Assembly (NCBI RefSeq): GCF_030012215.1
Contig: NZ_JASCXX010000001.1
Location: 62,001 to 126,000, forward strand
From: Anaerobaca lacustris
GTDB taxonomy: Bacteria > Planctomycetota > Phycisphaerae > Sedimentisphaerales > Anaerobacaceae
Reading direction: 5' to 3'
Length of the DNA: 64,000 bases
Shown here: positions 42,954 through 54,340 of the stretch, in pieces
Layout of the letters: every line of letters starts with the position of its first letter
Numbering within the stretch: position 1 is the stretch's first letter
Notes under the pieces: model-generated
Database searches by the model: none
What the model was told of the DNA's origin: nothing
Seen by the model: the letters and a program-made list of their open reading frames with translations, nothing else
Translations under genes and position numbers: made by a program

Positions 42954-44201
42954 ATGAGGTCATCGAGTCGCCGTGCACACCAAAATCCGTCGTTCGGAGG
43001 TTTCTTCGTTCTCTTGGCAGCCATATTCGCTGTCCCCGGCCTGCTCGTTGCGGCCGACTGGCCCGCTTATCGAGGGCCCAACCACGATGGCATCTCCAAC
43101 GAGACCGGCTGGCGGGCGGTCCTGCCGGAAAGTGGGGCGGTCGAATGGCGGACGTCCCTGGGCTGGGGATTCGCTTCGATGGCCGTCAGCAATGGATGGG
43201 TCTACGCCACCGGCAACGTCGATGACCGGGACATCGTCTACTGTCTCGATGCCGCCACGGGCAAGGAGCGGTGGAGGCAATCGTATCCGTGTCCTCGGCT
43301 CGCCAAACAGCATGAGGGCGGACCGGCGGCCACGCCTACGGTTGAGGGTGACGCGGTTTACGTCTTCAGCAAGAACGGCGACGTCCTGCGCCTGAACGCC
43401 GAGACCGGCAAGGTTGTTTGGCACAAGAACATCCGAACGGAACTCGGACTGAAGGAGTTGACGTGGTATTTCTCGGGCTCGCCGGTGATCGTGGACGATC
43501 TGGTGATCCTCAACGCCGGCACCGCGGGCGTGGCGCTGAACAAGGCCGACGGCCGCGTCATCTGGCAGAACGGCAAAGGCGCCGGCGGCTATGCGACGCC
43601 CGTGCCGTATACCTATGGGGGCCGGAAGTGCATTGCGATGTTTGGGGCCAGCGATGTGTTTGGCATCGAAGCCGCCACCGGGAAGATTCTGTGGCGTCAC
43701 GAGTGGAAGACCAGCTATGACATCAACTCAGCCGACCCGATCGTGGTCGGCGACCGCATCTTCATCTCATCGGGCTACAACAAGGGCTGCGCCCTGTTGA
43801 AGCTCGGCAACGACAGGGTCACCGAAATCTACAGCAACAGGAACATGCGGAACCAGTGCAACAGCTCAGTCTTGTGGAAGGGCCATGTCTACGGCTTCGA
43901 CGGCCAGGTGGGAGGCAGCGGCAGCCTGGCGTGTCTCGAACTCGAAACCGGCCAGGTCAAATGGGCCCAGCGCGGGCTCGGGACCGGTTCGCTCATGCTG
44001 GCCGACGGCAAGCTGATCGTCCTTGGCGAGAAGGGCAAGCTTGCCATCGTCGAAGCGACACCCGATGGGTACAAGGAACTGGCCTCGGCCCAGATTCTCG
44101 ACGGCAAGTGCTGGACCATGCCGGTGCTGGCCAACGGACGGATCTATGCCCGTAACGCGGCCGGTGATCTGGTCTGCGTCAACGTCGGCGGCGCGAAGTG
44201 A
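42954..44201 (+). CDS. Secreted PQQ-like beta-propeller protein
   Basis: A 415-residue exported protein with a signal peptide to about residue 34 (LLVAA-DW). The propeller starts with WPAYRGPNHDG and contains blades with VEWRTSLGWG, ERWRQSYPCP, VVWHKNIRTE, VIWQNGKGAG, ILWRHEWKTS and VKWAQRGLG. The family is typical for Planctomycetes and is usually annotated as PQQ-binding-like. No quinoprotein active-site residues are obvious. Strong ribosome site AGGAGG. It precedes an alcohol-dehydrogenase-like gene by 40 bases, so the two may be co-transcribed. Function unknown. Confidence 0.82.
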   Translation: MRSSSRRAHQNPSFGGFFVLLAAIFAVPGLLVAADWPAYRGPNHDGISNETGWRAVLPESGAVEWRTSLGWGFASMAVSNGWVYATGNVDDRDIVYCLDAATGKERWRQSYPCPRLAKQHEGGPAATPTVEGDAVYVFSKNGDVLRLNAETGKVVWHKNIRTELGLKELTWYFSGSPVIVDDLVILNAGTAGVALNKADGRVIWQNGKGAGGYATPVPYTYGGRKCIAMFGASDVFGIEAATGKILWRHEWKTSYDINSADPIVVGDRIFISSGYNKGCALLKLGNDRVTEIYSNRNMRNQCNSSVLWKGHVYGFDGQVGGSGSLACLELETGQVKWAQRGLGTGSLMLADGKLIVLGEKGKLAIVEATPDGYKELASAQILDGKCWTMPVLANGRIYARNAAGDLVCVNVGGAK

Positions 44202-44241
44202 TGAAGGGAAGGCGATCAGGCGTGTCCTGGGGGATTTTCCT

Positions 44242-45273
44242 ATGAGAGCAGCGGTCATTCACGAGAACGGTGATCTGGATGTGGTGCGTGTGGAAGATGT
44301 CCCGGAGCCGAAGCCGGGCCCGGGGGAGGCTGTTCTGAAGGTCACGTGCGCCGGTCTGAACCATCTGGACATTTGGGTCCGCAAGGGCCGGCCCGGCGTC
44401 ACGCTGAGCGGCGCGCACGTGCTGGGGTCGGATGCCGTGGGCGTCGTGGATGAGCTTGGCGAGGGCGTCGAGAACGTCAAAGTCGGCGACGAAGTCATTG
44501 TCAATCCGGGCCTGAGCTGTGGTCGTTGTGAGTTCTGCGCCCGCGGCCAGCAGAGCGAGTGCCCATCGTTTGGGATCATGGGCCTGAGTCGTCCGGGGAC
44601 GTTTGCCGAGCGTGTCGCGGTGCCGGCCCGGAATCTGTGGCCCAAACCGACGCATCTGGCCCTCGACGAGGCCGGAGCGCTGTCGCTCGCATCCGTCACG
44701 GCGTGGCGCATGCTCATGACGCGGGCGCAAGTCAAGCCGGGCGAGACCGTCCTGATTCACGGCATCGGTGGCGGGGCGGCCCTCTGCGCGCTGCAATTCG
44801 TCAAGCTGGTAGGCGCCGAGGTGATCGTAACGTCGTCGTCCGACGAGAAGCTCGCCGGCGCTCAACGGCTCGGCGCCGATCATGCGATCAACTATCGGCG
44901 CCAGGATGTCGTCGAGTGCGTCAAAGAGATCACGGGCGGGCGAGGCGTCGATGTGGCTGTCGACAGCGTCGGGGCCTCCACGTGGCCGCTCGATTTCGCC
45001 TGTGTCCGGCGGGCCGGACGCATCGTCACCTGCGGCGTCACGACGGGGCCGAAGGCCGAGACGAATCTACAGGCCCTCTATTGGAATCAACTGACGATCC
45101 TCGGCTCGACGATGGGCTCGGACGAGGATTTCCGGCAGATGCTTCGGGCCGTGGCCGTCAGCCGGCTCAGACCCGTCCTGGATGAGGTCTTTCCCCTGGA
45201 CGAGGTGCGTCAGGCAATGGCGAAGATGGAAGCGGGCAGGCAGTTTGGGAAGATTGCGTTGCGCCTCTTGTAG
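44242..45273 (+). CDS. MDR-family zinc-binding alcohol dehydrogenase-like oxidoreductase
   Basis: A 343-residue NAD(P)-dependent oxidoreductase of the medium-chain family. The lobe zinc site is intact: Cys93, Cys96, Cys99 and Cys107 in CGRCEFCARGQQSEC. The catalytic-zinc site is not. The usual Cys-x-x-(Asp/Ser) and GHE motifs appear as GLNHLD (38-43) and VLGSDAVG (60-67), so classical zinc-alcohol chemistry is unlikely. This combination is known for a subgroup related to quinone reductases. The nucleotide site is IHGIGGGAALCALQF (near 173). ATG at 44242 is chosen because it starts a complete family N-terminus (MRAAVIHENG). Substrate unknown. Confidence 0.9.
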   Translation: MRAAVIHENGDLDVVRVEDVPEPKPGPGEAVLKVTCAGLNHLDIWVRKGRPGVTLSGAHVLGSDAVGVVDELGEGVENVKVGDEVIVNPGLSCGRCEFCARGQQSECPSFGIMGLSRPGTFAERVAVPARNLWPKPTHLALDEAGALSLASVTAWRMLMTRAQVKPGETVLIHGIGGGAALCALQFVKLVGAEVIVTSSSDEKLAGAQRLGADHAINYRRQDVVECVKEITGGRGVDVAVDSVGASTWPLDFACVRRAGRIVTCGVTTGPKAETNLQALYWNQLTILGSTMGSDEDFRQMLRAVAVSRLRPVLDEVFPLDEVRQAMAKMEAGRQFGKIALRLL

Positions 45274-45367
45274 CAGAAGACCGATCCCAAAAGGGCCGAA
45301 CAATCATCTGGCGACGGCCTATAGATATGGAGAGTCGGCCGTTGATCTATTGCATAGGAGGCTTGCT

Positions 45368-45943
45368 ATGTCTGCAACTGCTTCTACCATGTTGCCGTTG
45401 GGTACGAAGGCGATGGATTTCAGCCTCCCCGATATCGAGGGCAGGATCGTTTCTCTCTCTGATTTCAGCGAGGGCCAGGCAATGGTCGTGGTATTCATGT
45501 GCAACCACTGCCCGTTCGTCAAGCATGTGATCGACGGCCTCGTCGATCTAGTGGGGGACTATCAGGGCAAGGGGGTCGCTTTCATTGCGATCAACGCCAA
45601 TGACGTCGAGACCTATCCCGACGACCGGCCGGAAAAGATGGCCGAGTTCGCCCGGCAGAAGGGGTTCACGTTCCCGTATCTGTACGACCAGACGCAGGAG
45701 GTCGCCAAGGCCTATCATGCCGCGTGCACGCCGGATTTCTTCGTCTTCGACGGCGACCGCGACCTCGTCTATCGCGGGCAGATGGATGACAGCCGGCCGG
45801 GCAACAACGAACCGGTCACCGGCGCCGACTTGCGGACGGCTTTGGATGCGGTCCTCGAAGGCCGGCCCGCCCCCGATGAGCAGAGGCCCAGCATGGGCTG
45901 CAACATCAAGTGGCAGCCCGGCAACGAGCCGGACTACGCCTGA
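45368..45943 (+). CDS. AhpC/TSA-type thioredoxin-fold protein
   Basis: A 191-residue thioredoxin-like protein. The ATG at 45368 follows AGGAGG. The N-terminal LGTKAMDFSLPDIEG resembles peroxiredoxin strands. The redox motif is CNHCPFVKH (Cys45, Cys48), characteristic of a subfamily annotated thioredoxin-family or peroxiredoxin-like with C-x-x-C rather than the peroxiredoxin Thr-x-x-Cys. PGNNEPV and a C-terminal Cys in MGCNIKW (near 178) are also conserved in that group. No signal peptide, so cytoplasmic. It likely reduces disulfides or peroxides. It is separated by 30 bases from the start of the metal efflux operon, and coregulation is possible but not shown. Confidence 0.88.
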   Translation: MSATASTMLPLGTKAMDFSLPDIEGRIVSLSDFSEGQAMVVVFMCNHCPFVKHVIDGLVDLVGDYQGKGVAFIAINANDVETYPDDRPEKMAEFARQKGFTFPYLYDQTQEVAKAYHAACTPDFFVFDGDRDLVYRGQMDDSRPGNNEPVTGADLRTALDAVLEGRPAPDEQRPSMGCNIKWQPGNEPDYA

Positions 45944-45973
45944 TCGCCGCTGCGGAGTGAAAGTGAGGCTTAC

Positions 45974-47260
45974 GTGAGACTGGAGCCGACAGGAATGGTG
46001 GCGGCTGTTCTTATCCTCGCGACGGTCGCCTTGGGATCGGTGGCCGATGTGCCTGACAATCTCGATTCGCCACGGACCCTACAGGAGTATCTCAGGCACG
46101 CGGCGCTGAACAACGCGGGCCTGAAGGCGGCGTTCGAGGAGTGGAAAGCCGCGCTGGAAGCGGTGCCCCAGGCGAAGGCACTGCCCGACCCCCGATTTAC
46201 CTATGGCTACTTCATCGATGAGGTCGAGACACGGGTCGGTCCGCAGAAGCATCGGCTGAGCATCATGCAGGTCTTCCCTTGGTTCGGCACGATTCAGACG
46301 CGCACCGATGCGGCTTCCGCCGTCGCCAAGGCGGCCCACAAGCGCTACGAGGCGAAGAAGCTCCAGTTGTTCTACGAGGTCAAGGAGGCGTTCCACGAGT
46401 ACGTCTATCTGCAACGTGCCATCGCGATCGCGCGAGACAATCTCGACTTGGTGAGGCATTTCGAAGAGGTGGCCCGCACCCGATACATCACCGCTGCGGC
46501 CGGCCACCCCGACATCATCCGTGCCCAGGTCGAGGTCGCGACGCTGGAAGACCGGCTCGTCGCCCTCCAGGAATTGCGAGAGCCCATTGTTGCCCGGCTC
46601 AACGCCGCTCTGAACCAGCCTGTCTCCGAGCGGCTTCCTTGGCCGGAACTCGAAGCACGTCCGCCAGTTCAAGTCAATCGAGTCGAGGTCCTGGCCCTGC
46701 TGCGAGAGCAGAATCCTCAATTGCAGGCCCTGGACTTCGACGCAGAAGTGGCGCGGAACCAGATCGAACTGGCGAAGAAGAAGTTCTACCCCGATCTCGG
46801 TGTGGGTGTGGACTGGATTGTCACGGATAATGCGGCTATGCCGGGCGTTCGCGACAGCGGCAAGGACCCCGTGATCCTGATGTTCAGCCTGAATTTGCCG
46901 ATCTGGCGCAAAAGCTATGGTGCGGCGGAGTTGCAGGCGATGGCGCAGTCACGTCGAACGATGCATCGGAAACGGGACGTCGAGAACACTCTCCTGGCTC
47001 GCGCGCAGCACGTTCTGTACGATCTCGAGGATAGCGGACGAAAGCTGCGGCTATATGACGAGGTCCTGGTCCCCAAGGCACAGGAACTGGTGGGGGCCTC
47101 CGAGACGGCGTATTCAGCCGGGACGGTCGATTTTCTCAGCCTGATCGACGCGGAGCGAACGCTGCTGAGGTTTCGCCTCGAACGCGAGCGGGCCCGTGCG
47201 AACCAGCAGCAACGCTTGGCCGAACTGGAGATGCTGGTCGGGGCGGAGTTGTCTGACTGA
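45974..47260 (+). CDS. TolC-family outer-membrane efflux protein (CusC-like)
   Basis: A 428-residue outer-membrane channel subunit. It uses a GTG start behind AGTGAGG and has a signal peptide of about 25 residues. The chain is long alpha-helical repeats with the TolC internal symmetry. LQEYLRHAALNNAGLKAAFEEW (about 36-57) and QNPQLQALDFDAEVARNQIELAKKKFYPDL (near 246-274) are the first helices of the two repeats. It has no lipobox, unlike CusC. It forms the outer exit of the tripartite pump with the adaptor and RND protein downstream. The adaptor gene begins 91 bases after it. Confidence 0.9.
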   Translation: MRLEPTGMVAAVLILATVALGSVADVPDNLDSPRTLQEYLRHAALNNAGLKAAFEEWKAALEAVPQAKALPDPRFTYGYFIDEVETRVGPQKHRLSIMQVFPWFGTIQTRTDAASAVAKAAHKRYEAKKLQLFYEVKEAFHEYVYLQRAIAIARDNLDLVRHFEEVARTRYITAAAGHPDIIRAQVEVATLEDRLVALQELREPIVARLNAALNQPVSERLPWPELEARPPVQVNRVEVLALLREQNPQLQALDFDAEVARNQIELAKKKFYPDLGVGVDWIVTDNAAMPGVRDSGKDPVILMFSLNLPIWRKSYGAAELQAMAQSRRTMHRKRDVENTLLARAQHVLYDLEDSGRKLRLYDEVLVPKAQELVGASETAYSAGTVDFLSLIDAERTLLRFRLERERARANQQQRLAELEMLVGAELSD

Positions 47261-47351
47261 GCAGACTTGCCGTGTCCGGCGAGGGAAATGCTGCGAACAC
47301 AAATCCCACTATGGCGGTATATATTAGCTGTGATTTGGAAAGGGCGAACGA

Positions 47352-49079
47352 ATGTCCTCGTTGCAGCAGACAATCCGGCTGAGCAAGCGGCTGATTGGGG
47401 CGGCGTTCCTGATCGCAGCGGGCTTCTTCGCGGGATATCTGGTTTCGCCGCATATGCGGACCGAAGCGGCCACGCAGGGTGCGCATGCGGACCAGGGCCC
47501 CGAGAAGTGGTACTGTTCGATGCACCCCCAGATTATTCGGGATCGGCCGGGTCTGTGCCCGATCTGTGAGATGGACCTGATCCCGATGCCCACCAGCCTC
47601 GTGGCCGACGCCGCTCCGCGAGAGTTGGCCGTCTCCGAGACCGCAGCTAAGCTGATGGACATCCAGACGTCCCCCGTCGAGCGGAGACCGGCAGTCGTGG
47701 AAGTGCGCATGGTGGGCAAGGTCGATTACGACGAGACCCGCGTCAAGTCGATCGCCGCCTGGTCGCCCGGCCGCATCGACCGGCTCTATGTCGATTTCAC
47801 CGGCACACGCGTCAGGCAGGGCGATCACTTGGTTGAGCTCTACAGCCCCGAACTGATCAGCGCGCAAGCGGAACTGTTACAGGCAGTCCGAGCGGCCGCC
47901 AGGGCTTCGACCGAGACATCGGAGTATTTGAAGGACTCCGCCCGGACGACCCTTGACGCCGCGCGTCAGAAGCTGCATCTGCTGGGTCTCACGAGCGAGC
48001 AGATCGAGAAGATAGAGACATCGGGCGAGTTGCTGACGCACGTGACGATCTACTCGCCCATCAGCGGGGTGGTCATCGGGAAGATGGCCACCGAAGGCAT
48101 GTACGTCGGCACCGGCAGCCATATTTATACCGTGGCCGATCTGTCTGAGGTCTGGGTCAAGCTCGATGCCTACGAGTCCGACCTGCCCTGGATTCGGTAT
48201 GGCCAGCAGGTCACGTTCGCCGCCGAAGCCCATCCGGGCCAAGTCTTCAAGGGTTGGATCAGCTTCATCGCTCCGACGCTGGATGCCAGGACGCGAACGG
48301 TCAAGGTTCGCGTCAACGTGCCCAACGCGGACGAGCGGATCAAGCCCGAGATGTTCGTCCGGGCCGTGGTCCAGTCGCGCGTGGCGCAGGAGGGCAAGGT
48401 GATGCACGTGGACATGGCCGGCAAATGGACTTGCCCGATGCACCCCTCAATCGTTAGAGACCAGGCGGGCAGTTGCGACATCTGCCAGATGGATCTCGTG
48501 ACCACCGAATCGCTGGGCTACGTGGCCGCCGAGGAGGACGAGCATCTGCCGCTGGTGATTCCCGCGTCGGCCCCCCTGATTACGGGCAAGCGAGCCGTCG
48601 TTTATGTGAAGAAGCCCGACACGGAACATCCGACGTTCGAGGGGCGTCAGATCGTTCTGGGCCCTCGAGCGGGGGACTTTTACATCGTTAAGGAAGGGCT
48701 CGCCGAGGGCGAACAGGTGGTGACCAACGGCGGCTTCAAGATCGATTCGGCCCTTCAGATCCAGGCCAAACCGAGCATGATGAATCCGGAAGGCGAAGCG
48801 ATGCCCGCCGGGCATCAGCATGGAGGACACGCGGCGGTTCAGGACGCGCCGGCGCCCGGAACGCCGGCGGCGATTCAGCCGCTGTGCCCGGTGATGGATG
48901 CGCCTATCGATCCGTCCGTGTACGTCGAGTACGAGGGCCGGCGGGTGTATTTCTGCTGCTCCGGTTGCGATAAAAAGTTCCTGGCCGATCCCGAGCGGTA
49001 TCTCCACAAGTTGCCGCAGTTCCAGCGGCCCCGCGACGAGTCGAGCGCTGATACGGATCACAGCCATCACAATCATTGA
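47352..49079 (+). CDS. RND efflux adaptor (CusB-like) with two heavy-metal-binding domains and a YHS domain
   Basis: A 575-residue periplasmic adaptor. A signal anchor covers residues 11-31. A heavy-metal-binding motif WYCSMHPQI...GLCPICEMDL (Cys55, His58, Cys69, Cys72) follows. A barrel-sandwich hybrid and helical hairpin (about 95-350, VKSIAAWSPGRIDRLYVDF, LYSPELISAQAELL) come next. A second copy of the metal motif, WTCPMHPSI...GSCDICQMDL, lies near 357. The chain closes with a YHS domain (CPVMDAPIDPSVYVEYEGR, then FCCSGCDKKFLADPERY, about 513-555). The adaptor links the RND pump and TolC and hands metal to the pump. Adaptors with one such motif are common. Two plus a YHS domain are unusual. 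Likely ligands: Cu(I) or Ag(I), inferred. Confidence 0.93.
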   Translation: MSSLQQTIRLSKRLIGAAFLIAAGFFAGYLVSPHMRTEAATQGAHADQGPEKWYCSMHPQIIRDRPGLCPICEMDLIPMPTSLVADAAPRELAVSETAAKLMDIQTSPVERRPAVVEVRMVGKVDYDETRVKSIAAWSPGRIDRLYVDFTGTRVRQGDHLVELYSPELISAQAELLQAVRAAARASTETSEYLKDSARTTLDAARQKLHLLGLTSEQIEKIETSGELLTHVTIYSPISGVVIGKMATEGMYVGTGSHIYTVADLSEVWVKLDAYESDLPWIRYGQQVTFAAEAHPGQVFKGWISFIAPTLDARTRTVKVRVNVPNADERIKPEMFVRAVVQSRVAQEGKVMHVDMAGKWTCPMHPSIVRDQAGSCDICQMDLVTTESLGYVAAEEDEHLPLVIPASAPLITGKRAVVYVKKPDTEHPTFEGRQIVLGPRAGDFYIVKEGLAEGEQVVTNGGFKIDSALQIQAKPSMMNPEGEAMPAGHQHGGHAAVQDAPAPGTPAAIQPLCPVMDAPIDPSVYVEYEGRRVYFCCSGCDKKFLADPERYLHKLPQFQRPRDESSADTDHSHHNH

Positions 49080-49111
49080 GATTCCACGGTCAACTTTGAA
49101 AGGAAACTGCC

Positions 49112-49432
49112 ATGAATGACAGCATGAAATCTTCAGCAAGAGCCCTGATGATCGCGGCCGTTGCACTGGCCGCCGTGGTCTTCCTCTCCGGCTGCCGGAA
49201 GGATCACGACGACCACGCCGGCCACGACCACGCCTCGATGGATCAGCCGGCTGCCGAGGCAGTCGCCATCGCGCAGACGACCTGTCCCGTCATGGAAGGC
49301 AAACCGATCAACAAGGACATCTTCGTCGAATATGAGGGCAAGAAGGTCTATTTCTGTTGTGCAGGCTGCCCCGAGATGTTCCTGGCCGACCCGGAGAAGT
49401 ACATCGCCAAGCTACCGCAGTTCAACGAGTAA
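49112..49432 (+). CDS. YHS-domain lipoprotein
   Basis: A 106-residue lipoprotein with lipobox FLSGC (Cys28). A His/Asp-rich linker (DHDDHAGHDHASMD) follows, then one YHS domain: CPVMEGKPINKDIFVEYEGK, then FCCAGCPEMFLADPEKYIAKLPQF. The four YHS cysteines (CPV, CC, C) are intact. The YHS part is nearly the same as the C-terminal domain of the preceding adaptor. The His-rich linker looks like a second metal-binding site. It lies 33 bases after the adaptor gene and 20 bases before the pump gene, so it is part of the efflux operon, probably a periplasmic metal chaperone. Confidence 0.88.
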   Translation: MNDSMKSSARALMIAAVALAAVVFLSGCRKDHDDHAGHDHASMDQPAAEAVAIAQTTCPVMEGKPINKDIFVEYEGKKVYFCCAGCPEMFLADPEKYIAKLPQFNE

Positions 49433-49451
49433 CCCGTAGGGACACTTCTCC

Positions 49452-53237
<3,786 letters not shown>

Positions 53238-53279
53238 TCGCGCAAAGACACCATGAGGCGAGAGCACAACAGCGGAAAA

Positions 53280-53354
53280 TCGGGGCGACAGGACTTGAAC
53301 CTGCGACCTCTTGACCCCCAGTCAAGCGCGCTAGCCAAACTGCGCCACGCCCCG
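53280..53354 (-). tRNA. tRNA-Pro (anticodon GGG)
   Basis: The minus strand gives a 75-base cloverleaf without encoded CCA. The acceptor stem is CGGGGCG/CGCCCCG, the D arm is TGGCGCAGTTTGGCTAGCGC, and the anticodon stem CTTGA/TCAAG surrounds loop CTGGGGG, placing GGG at 34-36. The T arm with GTTCAAGTC is next. TTTT follows the discriminator base A. It reads CCC (and by wobble CCU) proline codons. It lies antisense in the gap between the RND pump and the iron island. Confidence 0.95.
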
Positions 53355-53467
53355 ATGCGTTGCGCTCATTGTAGTGTGGCTCTCGGCGGCCAACAAGCGT
53401 TTTTTTGCCAATGTGTCGTTGGGGAAGGGATTTGGGCCGGGACGGCAAAAAAACCGGGAAGAGTTGC

Positions 53468-53497
53468 TTGACAAAGTTAGGGCTTCCTAACTATTCT
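53468..53497 (+). promoter_or_regulatory. Promoter with DtxR-type operator upstream of the first DtxR gene
   Basis: TTGACA (53468-53473) and TATTCT (53492-53497) are 18 bases apart. Between them lies a perfect inverted repeat, GTTAGG (53476-53481), GCTT, CCTAAC (53486-53491). The palindrome fills the spacer and would block RNA polymerase if bound. A tract of A residues lies upstream of the -35 box, near 53446. The same palindrome occurs at three other promoters in the island. Confidence 0.75.
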
Positions 53498-53518
53498 AAG
53501 GCTTTCGGCTGTGGTGCA

Positions 53519-54010
53519 ATGGACGAAACGACGAAAACCGAGCCTGTGCAAGAACTCAGCGCGTCGCTGGAAGACTACTTGGAGGCCATTTTCAATTTGG
53601 CCGACGAGTCGGAAGGGGCGCGCAGCAAGGATATTGCCAAGGCGCTCAGCGTCGCCCGGTCTTCGGTGACCGGAGCGCTGCAGGTGCTTCGTGAAAAGGG
53701 GCTGGCGAACTACCGGCCCTATGGCTGCATCACGCTGACCGAGTCGGGCCAGGCGCGGGCGGCCGAGGTGGTGCGAAAGCACAACATCCTCAAGTCGTTC
53801 TTCGTCAACGTGCTTGGGGTGGATGCCGACGTCGCCCAGCAGGCGGCCTGCAAGGCCGAGCATGCCCTGGGCCCGGAGATCATCAGCCGGCTGCTGAGTT
53901 TCATCAAGTACGTGACGGAGAGCCACAGGCACGGCCGGGATGTGGCCGAGGAGTTTCGCCAGTTTCATAAGAGCAGATCGGGCGGAAAGGCCCGTACGGT
54001 AGAACCATGA
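53519..54010 (+). CDS. DtxR/MntR-family metal-dependent regulator
   Basis: A 163-residue regulator. An N-terminal winged helix-turn-helix (about 13-75: LEDYLEAIFNLADE, ARSKDIAKALSVARSSVTGALQVL) is followed by the metal-binding dimer domain with His88 in RKHNIL and the Cys111-x-x-Glu114-His115 cluster. These match the primary/ancillary site residues of DtxR (Cys102, Glu105, His106). There is no C-terminal SH3-like domain, so it is the two-domain MntR-like type. With Fe(II) or Mn(II) it should bind the palindrome in its own promoter. ATG at 53519 with weak ribosome site. Overlaps FeoA by 4 bases. Confidence 0.9.
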   Translation: MDETTKTEPVQELSASLEDYLEAIFNLADESEGARSKDIAKALSVARSSVTGALQVLREKGLANYRPYGCITLTESGQARAAEVVRKHNILKSFFVNVLGVDADVAQQAACKAEHALGPEIISRLLSFIKYVTESHRHGRDVAEEFRQFHKSRSGGKARTVEP

Positions 54011-54258
54011 GTGAGGCTGTCAGAGTGCAGGAGAAGCCGCCACAGCCTTTGTCGACCGCCAAGGCCGGCCAGACGGTCCGAGTCGTGCGAATCGACGCCG
54101 GACGCGGGCTCAACAGCCGCCTGGCCTCCATGGGGCTGGTGGCCAGCGCCGAATTGAAGGTCGTCAGCAACGGCCATCCGGGACCCTTCGTACTGATCGT
54201 CAAGGACGCCAAGGTCGTGCTCGGCAGGGGGGTCGCGCAGAAGATCCTTGTCAGATAG
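54007..54258 (+). CDS. feoA: FeoA-family ferrous iron transport protein
   Basis: An 83-residue SH3-like protein. The family core is PLSTAKAGQTVRVVRIDAG and LNSRLASMGLVASAELKVV, then FVLIVKDAKVVLGRGVAQKILV. FeoA binds FeoB and modulates GTPase or transport activity in the cytoplasm. Compared with E. coli FeoA (75 residues), it has a small N-terminal extension of about 12 residues. The start codon overlaps the stop of the DtxR gene (ATGA), so the two are translationally coupled, and feoB has its own operator-bearing promoter downstream. Confidence 0.95.
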   Translation: MSEAVRVQEKPPQPLSTAKAGQTVRVVRIDAGRGLNSRLASMGLVASAELKVVSNGHPGPFVLIVKDAKVVLGRGVAQKILVR

Positions 54259-54283
54259 GACCGGCAGGGTAGTTCTCTTTTTT

Positions 54284-54312
54284 TTGCCTTTATAGTTCGT
54301 TTGGCCTAACTT
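54284..54312 (+). promoter_or_regulatory. feoB promoter with imperfect DtxR-type operator
   Basis: TTGCCT (54284-54289) and TAACTT (54307-54312), 17 bases apart. GTTCGT-TTGG-CCTAAC (54295-54310) matches the island's operator with an intact right half and four of six in the left half. A T-tract precedes the -35 box. The -10 box begins inside the operator's right arm, the same geometry as at hemP. Confidence 0.55.
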
Positions 54313-54340
54313 TCTGGGGCCCCGTTTCGATGGATAGGCG

